Shown here piece after piece: positions 31,661 through 38,390 of a stretch of 38,390 nt of DNA. Every line of letters begins with the position of its first letter. Within the stretch, counting starts at the first letter, position 1. The position numbers and the translations under genes were made by a program. The notes under the pieces are model-generated. The model did no database searches. It was not told the DNA's origin and saw nothing but the letters and a program-made list of their open reading frames with translations. The stretch comes from Spirochaetota bacterium (GTDB taxonomy: Bacteria > Spirochaetota > UBA4802 > JAFGJZ01). The stretch spans positions 1-38,390 of the forward strand of contig JAFGJZ010000092.1 of the NCBI GenBank assembly GCA_016928815.1, in the 5' to 3' direction.

Positions 31661-32571
31661 TGGACAGACCTGAGTTCTATGAAATTGACAAGTCCAAAAT
31701 TCATCTTTATGATAAACTTCAGCTGTATGTAAAATCCGAAAATAAATTTATCCTTTATAAATCCGCCGGTCAGTCTATCTCCAACAGAAATATTGACACG
31801 GTTGTACTCTACATTAACTCGGAAGACAAAATTAATTTTCTGAATAATCTTCACCGTAAATTTAATAATAATCTTAGAAGCTATATTCAGCATTTTGAAA
31901 CAGAAAAAATTAAAAAGGAACTTTATGATATAATGGATGATGCGCTTGAAATCCATTCCCATGAAAATATTATGGGGCTTAAACAGACTGTTGATATTTT
32001 CGTTGAAGAACTTTCAGCAAACATAGAGTACATAGAAGCGCTTATAAATTTTTCCAACAAGGATTACAGTACGACTATTCACTCAATTAACTGTATGGCA
32101 TTCATGCTTGAATTCTGCTATAAAAGCGGAATCAACCTGGCTAAAACCGGTGAGCTTGCTCTGGGTGCAATGCTTCATGACATCGGGAAAATATATATTC
32201 CCGATGAAATTCTTAAAAAAAGAACCGTACTTTCGGAGTCTGAATTCGCGGTTATGAGAACTCACGTCAAAGAAGGTTATGAGGTTCTTGAAAAACTGAA
32301 CATAAACAGACTTGTCAAACAATGCTGTCATGAACATCATGAAAGGCTTGACGGTTCCGGTTATCCTGCAGGAATCAGAAAAATCAGTCCGGAAGGTCAG
32401 CTGATGGGCATAATTGACTGTTATGAAGCGCTTGTCAGTCACAGCCGTGTATATAAGCGCGGTCTGACTCCTCTTGAAGCTTCCGAAATTATTAAAAGCG
32501 ACGTTCAGAAGGGAAAGTGGAATAAGACGATGTTTGAAATGTTCATCCGTACAAGACTGCGAAAGGAATAA
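31660..32571 (+). CDS. HD-GYP domain cyclic-di-GMP phosphodiesterase
   Basis: Start placed at the ATG at 31660, which overlaps the preceding stop (TGATG); the frame is open 7 codons further up but without support. The 303-residue product has an unassigned N-terminal part (1 to about 120) and a complete HD-GYP domain: H141 in TTIHSINC, the HD pair 173-174 in MLHDIGKIYIPDEILKK, RTHVKEGYEVL, and HHERLDGSGYP (226-236). These enzymes hydrolyse cyclic di-GMP. Coupling to an SH3 lipoprotein on the outside of the cell suggests joint action at the envelope (inference). A diguanylate cyclase gene lies 4.7 kb downstream. Confidence 0.9.
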   Translation: MDRPEFYEIDKSKIHLYDKLQLYVKSENKFILYKSAGQSISNRNIDTVVLYINSEDKINFLNNLHRKFNNNLRSYIQHFETEKIKKELYDIMDDALEIHSHENIMGLKQTVDIFVEELSANIEYIEALINFSNKDYSTTIHSINCMAFMLEFCYKSGINLAKTGELALGAMLHDIGKIYIPDEILKKRTVLSESEFAVMRTHVKEGYEVLEKLNINRLVKQCCHEHHERLDGSGYPAGIRKISPEGQLMGIIDCYEALVSHSRVYKRGLTPLEASEIIKSDVQKGKWNKTMFEMFIRTRLRKE

Positions 32572-32579
32572 ATGTAAAA

Positions 32580-33545
32580 TCAGCAGCAAAGGCCTTCACC
32601 TTCAGGATCAAACCTTTTTAAATTTCTGATGACCTCGTATTCTGAATTATTAGCGTAACAGTAAGTGCAGTAATTGCTGCATGTGCCATAGCTGCCTATA
32701 TCCCTTGACTGAATGCATCTGCAGTATTTTCTCTGACCGGGATCTTTCCGTTCCATATCACTCTGCCGGATCGTTTCAAATGCCGCTGATGCTGAGAGTA
32801 ATTTTATTCTGTCCGCATCGATGCATGCTCCCGGATATATGCCGTATTTTTCCGGAACGGGTTTTTCTGCGCATGTGGTGATTTTTAAGTCTGTGTTTTT
32901 GAGGTTAGAAAATAAAATGGAGCAGAATTTATCAGTGAGTTCATCATTCCATTCCCTGTAATCTATTCCGGATTTAGTCATGTTTCTTTTTACTTTACGG
33001 TATTTTTCAATATCGGCAAAGCTGACTACAAGCGAAGAAGTATGGGTGGATATTTTTTCATAAATTCTTAAAATTCTTTCAGCAAGTGTAACTACGTTTA
33101 ATCTGTCTGTAAGAATTAACGGGTCGAATCTCCATACCATGCGGTCACTGCCGTATTCAGAGGAAAGATTAATGAAATTGCATATTCTGCTGTCAAGAGT
33201 AGGGATGCCTGGTTCCATGTTTTCAGATTCGTAGTCGTTTAATGTGTACTGAAAATAGAAATCGATGTTTCTTTTACTGAAATAATTAATATAATTCATC
33301 ATAGGCTGATAATTCTTGCTCCAGAAAACAATAAATCTGCAGTTACTGAATGATATCGCATATTTCCTTCCGTTAAACGGATTGATTCTTGCAGCATATC
33401 CTCTTTCAAATGAATTGATAAGCCATTTGCTGAAAAATGCCGGAATGTCCGTAGCTCTTGAAGCGCTGATTATCATCGGCACTGAAGCTTTAACGGTACT
33501 TCCGTCTTTTAAAATTATATTTTCAGACGAAATCATTTTCATCAA
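32580..33545 (-). CDS. DUF1848 family protein
   Basis: 321 residues matching the DUF1848 group as I recall it: MIISASRATDIPAFFSKW near the N-terminus, FIVFWSKNYQPM, MVWRFDPLIL, and a cysteine-rich end with CRCIQSRDIGSYGTCSN and CTYCYAN. The cysteines suggest a metal or iron-sulfur site. The biochemical role of the family is not established. The start (33545, or the close Met codons at 33539 and 33536) lies inside the end of the upstream GIY-YIG gene, so the two are translated together and may act on DNA or RNA as a pair. Confidence 0.8.
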   Translation of the reverse strand: MMKMISSENIILKDGSTVKASVPMIISASRATDIPAFFSKWLINSFERGYAARINPFNGRKYAISFSNCRFIVFWSKNYQPMMNYINYFSKRNIDFYFQYTLNDYESENMEPGIPTLDSRICNFINLSSEYGSDRMVWRFDPLILTDRLNVVTLAERILRIYEKISTHTSSLVVSFADIEKYRKVKRNMTKSGIDYREWNDELTDKFCSILFSNLKNTDLKITTCAEKPVPEKYGIYPGACIDADRIKLLSASAAFETIRQSDMERKDPGQRKYCRCIQSRDIGSYGTCSNYCTYCYANNSEYEVIRNLKRFDPEGEGLCC

Positions 33546-33858
33546 TTTTCACAATGTCAGCGGGAAAATCATTCTCGTCAATATCCAGAAGAACATGCAG
33601 TAAATCCGGATTTCCCACCAGCTTATCTTTTTCATTTCTATTAAGTTTTTTTATCATTATTTCGATTTTAAGCGCATTTTCCCGGCTGTCTGCGGACCAT
33701 GCTGCGGAAATTTTTTTCGGTTTGAAAGAGCGTGTAAATTTGGCTCCTTTCCCTGACTTATGTTTACGGAAACGGTTCCGGAGATTATCTGTAATTCCGC
33801 AGTAGAACTTTCCGCATTCCGTTTCAAGAATATAGATGTAGTAATTTTTATCAGTCAT
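33523..33858 (-). CDS. GIY-YIG endonuclease-domain protein
   Basis: 111 residues, about the size of YhbQ/UPF0213-type proteins. The motif is NYYIYILETECGKFYCGI (residues 5-22) for the two GIY/YIG strands, followed by TDNLRNRFRKH with the conserved arginine R28 and then RENALKIE with the metal-binding glutamate. Small stand-alone members have been linked to nucleic-acid repair, but the role is not settled. The C-terminus extends past the family core by about 25 acidic residues, overlapping the start of the DUF1848 gene by 23 bases. Confidence 0.85.
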   Translation of the reverse strand: MTDKNYYIYILETECGKFYCGITDNLRNRFRKHKSGKGAKFTRSFKPKKISAAWSADSRENALKIEIMIKKLNRNEKDKLVGNPDLLHVLLDIDENDFPADIVKIDENDFV

Positions 33859-33991
33859 TTGATTAATTACGGTTATTTATTCCGACTAATTAGTCAATAA
33901 ATGTTTGTTTGTGATTTGAATTTTCAGTTAATATAAATTAAGTAATTGATTTTTTTACAATACCGGGTTATTTTATCAGACAGGTGATTAT

Positions 33992-34333
33992 ATGAAAAAA
34001 ATAATTGTCATGATGTTTTTGCTGCCGCTGTTTTTCTGCTGCAAAACAACGGATTATCCAGGAAAAACTATTTCCGGCGGTTACGAGAAATCAAGTACAG
34101 ATTCTTCAGCTGTGAAGGAAATTACGGTTTATGTCGAACGTGAGCTTCAGAAAGATTATCCGGGTCTTAAAATAATCAGAACAGATAAAGCCGAGACACA
34201 GATAGTAGCCGGAACAAATTTCAGGCTTGAATGCAGATATTCATTTGCCGGTAAAAAAGCAAAGTTGAGAGTAATTGTATATGAGAAACTCACAGGAGAA
34301 AGAGAAATTACTCTACTTGAAATGAAAATTTAA
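33992..34333 (+). CDS. Small lipoprotein with stefin-like cystatin domain
   Basis: 113 residues. The N-terminus MKKIIVMMFLLPLFFCC holds a lipobox (C16 or C17). The mature sequence follows the stefin (type 1 cystatin) pattern: ISGGYEKSS at about 27-35 (stefins: IPGGLSE), then a helix VKEITVYVERELQ, then TQIVAGTNFRLECRY with the cystatin QxVxG motif at 70-74, then strands and YEKLTGEREI in place of the second stefin hairpin (SLPGQNEDL). All three edge elements that enter papain-like proteases are thus recognisable. It would be a surface or periplasmic cysteine-protease inhibitor, or a cystatin fold with another role. It stands alone. Confidence 0.75.
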   Translation: MKKIIVMMFLLPLFFCCKTTDYPGKTISGGYEKSSTDSSAVKEITVYVERELQKDYPGLKIIRTDKAETQIVAGTNFRLECRYSFAGKKAKLRVIVYEKLTGEREITLLEMKI

Positions 34334-34412
34334 TCTGTATATTTATTATGATCTGTATCTGAAAATATTTCATCTTCTGTAAATAAGGGCGGATTTTTTA
34401 TAAAATATAGCC

Positions 34413-34441
34413 TTGACAAATGTCAAAACCGGTATTTTATG
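34413..34441 (+). promoter_or_regulatory. Possible promoter and dyad before the SNF2 gene
   Basis: TTGACA (34413-34418) forms one arm of the dyad TTGACA-AA-TGTCAA (34413-34426). A -10 is unclear; TTTATG lies 17 bases later. An imperfect ACCGG/CCGGT dyad follows at about 34428-34454. Repression by a dimeric regulator is possible. Confidence 0.4.
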
Positions 34442-34504
34442 TCATATCCGGTGATAAATTCTGCATCGCCGGACTCAAACTTGTCTTGTTAATAAGGGAA
34501 AAAT

Positions 34505-37306
34505 TTGGATACACTGTTAAACAATCAGGTAAAGAGCCTGTTTGATGTAACTGCTGATGATTCATCCGTAAAAACGGATGTGATTATAAAAAACGATGCA
34601 CAGGTTCTTGAACGTATCAGATCCTATCAGCCGGGCAACGACATTCAGTTTTCATTGAAAATTGAAGCATATGTCCTGCAGCTTGCCTATGCATATAACA
34701 AAATTCTTTCCCTTTCAAATTCACGGACAAAGATTCTGGCACATCAGGTTGAAAGTACGCATATTGTGGTGAGTTCACTTAACCAGCGTTTTATTCTTGC
34801 TGATGAAGTCGGACTTGGTAAAACCATTGAAGCCGGCCTGATTATAAAGGAATTTATCTACCGCTATAATTACAGGCGCATACTTGTTGCATGCCCCGCA
34901 TCACTGCTTGTTCAATGGCAGCTTGAGATGGAGGAAAAATTCGGAGAAACTTTTGAAATTATCGACCGTAAAATTCTTGACCGTCAGCGGAAAAAAAATG
35001 CGCTGGCGAATCCATGGGACAGTTTCGGCAAGGTAATATGCTCGCTTGATTTCATTAAAAACAGGACATTCTCTGAAGAACTGAAAAATACAAAATGGGA
35101 TGCCGTCATTTTTGATGAAGCTCATAGACTCCGCCGTGATGATTCGACATCGACCATGACATATAATGTTGCGGAAATCATGTCGGAAAGATCCAAGTCG
35201 CTGCTTCTGCTGACTGCAACTCCGTTCAGAGGCAAGCTTGAAGAACTGTATTATCTCGTCAGACTGGTTGATAAAAATCTGTTCGGACCGTTTCAGACGT
35301 TTTATAACAGTTACTGCACACAGGGTGCGGATCTTTCCCATTTGAAGGAAAAACTGTCAACCGTGCTTCTGAGAAGAACCAAGAAAGTAATAGGCGGATT
35401 TACGGAAAGACATGCAAGAACAATACGCTTCGAACTTTTTCCGGAGGAGAGGGAACTGTATGATGCAACGACCATATATGTCATTGAGGAGTTCAACAGG
35501 GCTCTGCAGACTGAAAACAGAGCAGTCGGTTTTGTCATGACCGTTTTTCAGAAACTTCTTGATTCAAGCAGTTTTGCGCTTTATTCAGCCCTTAAAAACA
35601 GAAAGCATCATCTGGAAACTCTGCTTTCACGGGCGAAGGAAGATTCCGTCATTGAGGAAAAGGCTGACGAAATACTCCGTGATTTTGATCCCGATTATGA
35701 GGAAAATTATGATGAGGATGAAATCTGCGATGAAATAATAAAAAAAACGATTGCCGAGCTTGAAGAGGAGATCAGGGTGCTTACCGGTCTGGTTAACCTG
35801 GCTTCGGGTATTACCCGAAACAAAAAAGCGGAAAAACTAAGGAACATGATGCTTATGCTGAGAAAAAACGGGCATAAGAAATTTCTGATTTTTACCCAGT
35901 TCAGAACGACACAGGATTATCTTGCCGGAATATTGAAAGGATTTTCAGTAGAGGTGTTTAACGGTTCAATGTCGAAGGATCAGAAAGAGATTGCAATCGA
36001 AAAATTTAAAAATGAAACAGAAGTTCTCATCTGTACTGAGGCTGGAGGAGAAGGACGGAACATGCAGTTCTGCAACATTCTTTTTAATTATGATCTTCCA
36101 TGGTCTCCGCTTAAAATTGAGCAGAGAATAGGCCGGCTTCACCGTTTCGGACAGAAATATGATGTTTACATTTATAATTTTTCCACCAAAGATACAGTTG
36201 CGGAAAGAATACTCGATGTGCTTACCCGCAAACTGAATTTATTCGAAGAATCCATTGGAACGCCTGATGTAATGCTGGGGCAGATAGAGGATGAGGTGAA
36301 TCTTTCCTCACTGTTCATGAAAATGACTGCAGGTAAAATACGGAAAAAAGATGTTGATTCCGAAATTGAACATTCGGTGAATCTTGCCAGAAAAAGCTTT
36401 GAGAAGCTTTCCGAACTGACTGTATCAAAACGCATGGACTTCAACTATGATGAGTATTACCGTATTACGCAGAAAGAACGTAAATATTCAAACAGACAGC
36501 TTGAGAATTTCATTACGAGGTTTAATTCAATTCTTCCTAAAGACGGAAAAATTCTCAAGAAGATAAAAGACAATCATTATGAACTTCTTCTGGAAGGTTA
36601 CGAAGGCAGAACGGGAACTTTTGACAGCGAGACTGCTCTCATGAATTCGAAATTTGAATTTCTCGCCTTCGGCCATGAAATTGTGGATAAGGTCATAGAG
36701 GGATGCAGGACGCGCCTTGAATGTTCCGACTGCGGAATCAAGATTATCGATCATGATGAGCCTGTCTGCGGAATGATTTTTAATTATGTCGTGTCATTCC
36801 GGAGTGTCGAGGAGACCAAGGAGTTTTTCCCGGTCTTCATCCCGTCACAGCGGAATCAGAATGATTTTAAAAGTGAAAGTATAGAAGATGATATACTTCA
36901 TCAGACCGCTGTTCAGGAAATTGCGGAAGAACATGCCGCTTCGGCAAATGCAATGTTCGTAAATGCGGAAAGTTATTTCCGCCTGTCGAAAATCCGGCTG
37001 ATGAAAAAGATCAGGGAAAAAACTTCCGACATTGAGGATAATCTGAATCTGTCAATTGATCCTGAAATTGAAAAAATTGAATATTCATTTGAAAAACAGC
37101 TTGAGGAGCTCAATGAGAAACTTGACCGTCAGGAGTTTGAAATGCATAATCAGGGCAAGGACATGAAAAGCGTAATAACGCGTACAAAAAACCAGATAAT
37201 AAAAGCGGAAAAGGAAAAACAGCATCTGCTTGCGAAATATAAAAGATATCAGGGTGTGGACTATTCCATTGAACTTGTTTCAGCAGGAGCGGTAATAAGC
37301 AGATAA
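34505..37306 (+). CDS. SNF2-family helicase (RapA/HepA-like)
   Basis: 933 residues with a full set of SNF2 ATPase motifs: ADEVGLGKTIEAG (99-111, Walker A), LVACPASLLVQW, FDEAHRLRR (203-211, Walker B), LLTATPFRG (235-243), FLIFTQFRTTQDYL, ICTEAGGEGRNMQFCN, and QRIGRLHRFGQ (motif VI). A long charged insertion lies between the two lobes. The C-terminal third has CSDCG and a coiled-coil region. The start is TTG at 34505 with AGGGAA upstream. Bacterial relatives act on RNA polymerase recycling (RapA) or in phage defence (DISARM DrmD). No methylase or other defence gene is near, so a house-keeping role is more likely. It abuts the diguanylate cyclase gene end to end. Confidence 0.88.
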   Translation: MDTLLNNQVKSLFDVTADDSSVKTDVIIKNDAQVLERIRSYQPGNDIQFSLKIEAYVLQLAYAYNKILSLSNSRTKILAHQVESTHIVVSSLNQRFILADEVGLGKTIEAGLIIKEFIYRYNYRRILVACPASLLVQWQLEMEEKFGETFEIIDRKILDRQRKKNALANPWDSFGKVICSLDFIKNRTFSEELKNTKWDAVIFDEAHRLRRDDSTSTMTYNVAEIMSERSKSLLLLTATPFRGKLEELYYLVRLVDKNLFGPFQTFYNSYCTQGADLSHLKEKLSTVLLRRTKKVIGGFTERHARTIRFELFPEERELYDATTIYVIEEFNRALQTENRAVGFVMTVFQKLLDSSSFALYSALKNRKHHLETLLSRAKEDSVIEEKADEILRDFDPDYEENYDEDEICDEIIKKTIAELEEEIRVLTGLVNLASGITRNKKAEKLRNMMLMLRKNGHKKFLIFTQFRTTQDYLAGILKGFSVEVFNGSMSKDQKEIAIEKFKNETEVLICTEAGGEGRNMQFCNILFNYDLPWSPLKIEQRIGRLHRFGQKYDVYIYNFSTKDTVAERILDVLTRKLNLFEESIGTPDVMLGQIEDEVNLSSLFMKMTAGKIRKKDVDSEIEHSVNLARKSFEKLSELTVSKRMDFNYDEYYRITQKERKYSNRQLENFITRFNSILPKDGKILKKIKDNHYELLLEGYEGRTGTFDSETALMNSKFEFLAFGHEIVDKVIEGCRTRLECSDCGIKIIDHDEPVCGMIFNYVVSFRSVEETKEFFPVFIPSQRNQNDFKSESIEDDILHQTAVQEIAEEHAASANAMFVNAESYFRLSKIRLMKKIREKTSDIEDNLNLSIDPEIEKIEYSFEKQLEELNEKLDRQEFEMHNQGKDMKSVITRTKNQIIKAEKEKQHLLAKYKRYQGVDYSIELVSAGAVISR

Positions 37307-38077
37307 TCACTCGTTTACCACGGAAAAGCTTCTTTTGTAAGAATTGCGTATTTCCGTGTAGTAGTTGAGTTTATCTTCGGAAAAAATACTTAAACGGTTT
37401 TTACCGGTAAACTTTGATTCGTAAAGCGCATGGTCGGCCTGAACCTGGAGTACTTCATTCAGACTGTCAACGGATCCGGAATTATTTATGAAATTGGAGA
37501 TTTTAATGTTTCTGGATGATATGCCAGCACTTACGGTTATTCTGACCGGCGTCCTGTTGTAGCGCAGCAGTGTGTTTCCGGTGATATTTATCACACGTTT
37601 CGTAAAATTTTCAGCTCCGGTTCCTTCATCATTAATTATTATGACGTCAAATTCCTCGCCTCCGTACCGTATTAAGAGATCGCCCGGACGGGAATTTCTA
37701 ATTAGGATCTCGGCAAATTTATTAAGAACCTCATCACCGAATTTATGTCCGAAAGAAGTATTTATTCCTGAAAAATTATCAAGGTCGAATCTTATCAGGG
37801 AAACGTTTACAGTGTCCAGCTGCTGGCTGTTATTGTAATAATTCTGAAGGGTATCACGGAGGTGTGTGTCTTTATATGTAAGAAGTCCTGTTTTTTCATC
37901 CTTACAGAGGTTATTCCGCAGTTCAGTGTTTTCCTTAATAGCTCTGTAAAAATCTCTTTCGTTTTCAATAAAGAAATTGAGGATTTTTTCATCAAGAGCC
38001 GTCTTGCTGTTTAGATATGCTATTAATTCAAAATTTCGTTTTTGGAACTGATATTCTCTATCGCCTTTTCTGAACAT
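37307..38077 (-). CDS. GGDEF diguanylate cyclase
   Basis: 256 residues. The GGDEF domain covers about 88-240: VSLIRFDLDNFSGINTSFGH with metal-binding aspartates, then GDEVLNKFAEIL, then RYGGEEFDVI with the active-site GGEEF at 139-143. The inhibitory RxxD site is kept as RPGD (130-133), exactly 5 residues before GGEEF, so product feedback is expected. The N-terminal 85 residues are charged and probably helical, with no membrane helix or known sensor domain. The ATG has AGAG upstream, and a promoter candidate TTGACA lies at 38130-38125 on the minus strand. It makes the cyclic di-GMP that the HD-GYP protein would remove. Confidence 0.9.
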   Translation of the reverse strand: MFRKGDREYQFQKRNFELIAYLNSKTALDEKILNFFIENERDFYRAIKENTELRNNLCKDEKTGLLTYKDTHLRDTLQNYYNNSQQLDTVNVSLIRFDLDNFSGINTSFGHKFGDEVLNKFAEILIRNSRPGDLLIRYGGEEFDVIIINDEGTGAENFTKRVINITGNTLLRYNRTPVRITVSAGISSRNIKISNFINNSGSVDSLNEVLQVQADHALYESKFTGKNRLSIFSEDKLNYYTEIRNSYKRSFSVVNE

Positions 38078-38150
38078 TTTATGTCTCTTTAGTTTTTATG
38101 CAAATTTATGTATGAATTGTCTTTTGTCAATGATTTGTTTAAAAAAGTTA

Positions 38151-38167
38151 TAGACAAAAACTGTCTA
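38151..38167. repeat. Short dyad upstream of the tRNA gene
   Basis: TAGACA and TGTCTA (38151-38156, 38162-38167) flank AAAAC. The site lies between the divergent cyclase and tRNA-Leu genes and could be a small regulator site. It may be chance in AT-rich DNA. Confidence 0.25.
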
Positions 38168-38226
38168 CAATACTAAATTACCTGTTACGTAGTACAATTT
38201 TATGCTCTAATTACTAAGTAAGATAC

Positions 38227-38255
38227 TTGACAGAAATTTAAATAAATTTTATCTG
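38227..38255 (+). promoter_or_regulatory. tRNA-Leu promoter
   Basis: TTGACA (38227-38232), 17-base spacer, TATCTG (38250-38255). Transcription would start about 10 bases before the mature 5' end of the tRNA. Confidence 0.6.
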
Positions 38256-38272
38256 GATATCATATCCATTCA

Positions 38273-38357
38273 GCTCGGATGGTGGAACTGGTAGACACGC
38301 AAGGTTGAGGGCCTTGTGGGCGTCTTGCCCATGCGAGTTCAAGTCTCGCTTCGAGCA
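38273..38357 (+). tRNA. tRNA-Leu, anticodon GAG
   Basis: The 7-base acceptor stem GCTCGGA pairs with TTCGAGC (one G-T pair), with discriminator A at 38357. The anticodon arm is CAAGG-TTGAGGG-CCTTG, giving GAG, which reads CUC and CUU. The long variable arm GGGC-GTCTT-GCCC is typical of leucine tRNAs, and the T arm is GCGAG-TTCAAGT-CTCGC. The 3' CCA is not encoded and must be added enzymatically. Confidence 0.95.
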
Positions 38358-38361
38358 ATTG

Positions 38362-38390
38362 TAACCCCCGGGATTCCCGGGGGTTATTTC
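38362..38390 (+). terminator. Terminator after tRNA-Leu
   Basis: TAACCCCCGGG (38362-38372) pairs perfectly with CCCGGGGGTTA (38376-38386) around ATT, followed by TTTC at the end of the window. It lies 4 bases after the tRNA. Confidence 0.85.

Noticed and set aside
32083..32589. 168-codon open frame opposite the HD-GYP gene
   Set aside because: It is antisense to the catalytic HD-GYP core and shows no protein family features.
34901..35341. 146-codon open frame opposite the SNF2 motor domain
   Set aside because: The SNF2 motifs on the plus strand explain the sequence; the antisense translation has no recognisable features.
34505..37306. SNF2 protein as part of a DISARM or other phage-defence island
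   Set aside because: No methyltransferase, DrmA/B-like, phospholipase D or other defence gene lies nearby; neighbours are a cystatin-like lipoprotein and a diguanylate cyclase.
1..38390. CRISPR array or prophage
   Set aside because: No regularly spaced direct repeats and no phage structural, integrase or lysis genes were seen.

Overview
The window is a low-GC bacterial chromosome segment. It most resembles a spirochaete (phylum Spirochaetota). The reasons are the FadL-type and other outer-membrane barrels, many lipoproteins with short lipoboxes, a very large TPR protein with an acidic cytoplasmic arm, c-di-GMP enzymes, and sugar uptake through ABC permeases with phosphorolytic disaccharide breakdown. 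This assignment is an inference from gene content; there is no rRNA or other phylogenetic marker here.

Layout. 0-3.2 kb: end of an unknown gene, a FadL-like outer-membrane protein and two envelope genes. 3.2-4.35 kb: a palindrome-rich stretch with a decayed IS200-type transposase fragment, a gene for an unusual tandem ribbon-helix-helix protein, and about 480 bases without a recognisable gene. 4.35-10.1 kb: a beta-mannan disaccharide cassette, with mannose-6-phosphate isomerase divergent from a LacI regulator that is followed by GH130_2 phosphorylase, cellobiose 2-epimerase and 4-O-beta-mannosyl-glucose phosphorylase (GH130_1). A paralogue of the ribbon-helix-helix gene closes the cassette, pointing the other way. 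10.8-13.7 kb: two small envelope genes facing an ECF sigma factor and a membrane anti-sigma factor with a FecR-like domain. 13.8-22.4 kb: cellobiose phosphorylase with its LacI regulator, divergent from a GntR/LacI-hybrid regulator, two ABC sugar permeases and a strongly expressed substrate-binding protein.

22.4-28.5 kb: a secreted protein with two CBM48 domains, then an apparent operon of a 1067-residue TPR membrane protein, an Lrp-type regulator, a PTS EIIA protein and an EamA transporter. 28.6-34.3 kb: a malic-enzyme-like protein that seems to have lost its active site, a Cache-type sensor lipoprotein, an SH3 lipoprotein coupled to an HD-GYP phosphodiesterase, a GIY-YIG/DUF1848 pair and a small lipoprotein that looks like a eukaryotic stefin (cystatin). 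34.5-38.4 kb: a SNF2 helicase, a diguanylate cyclase and tRNA-Leu(GAG) with its terminator.

How it works together. The sugar genes form a scavenging route without hydrolases. Imported mannobiose or cellobiose is epimerised if needed and split with phosphate by GH130 or GH94 enzymes, giving mannose-1-phosphate or glucose-1-phosphate. ManA links mannose-6-phosphate to fructose-6-phosphate. The ABC ATPase and the phosphohexomutases must lie elsewhere. Regulation is unusually readable: a 14-base sequence lies exactly over the gntR promoter and again in front of the binding-protein gene, LacI-type palindromes sit at both lacI promoters, and a separate dyad fills the promoter spacer of the cellobiose phosphorylase gene.
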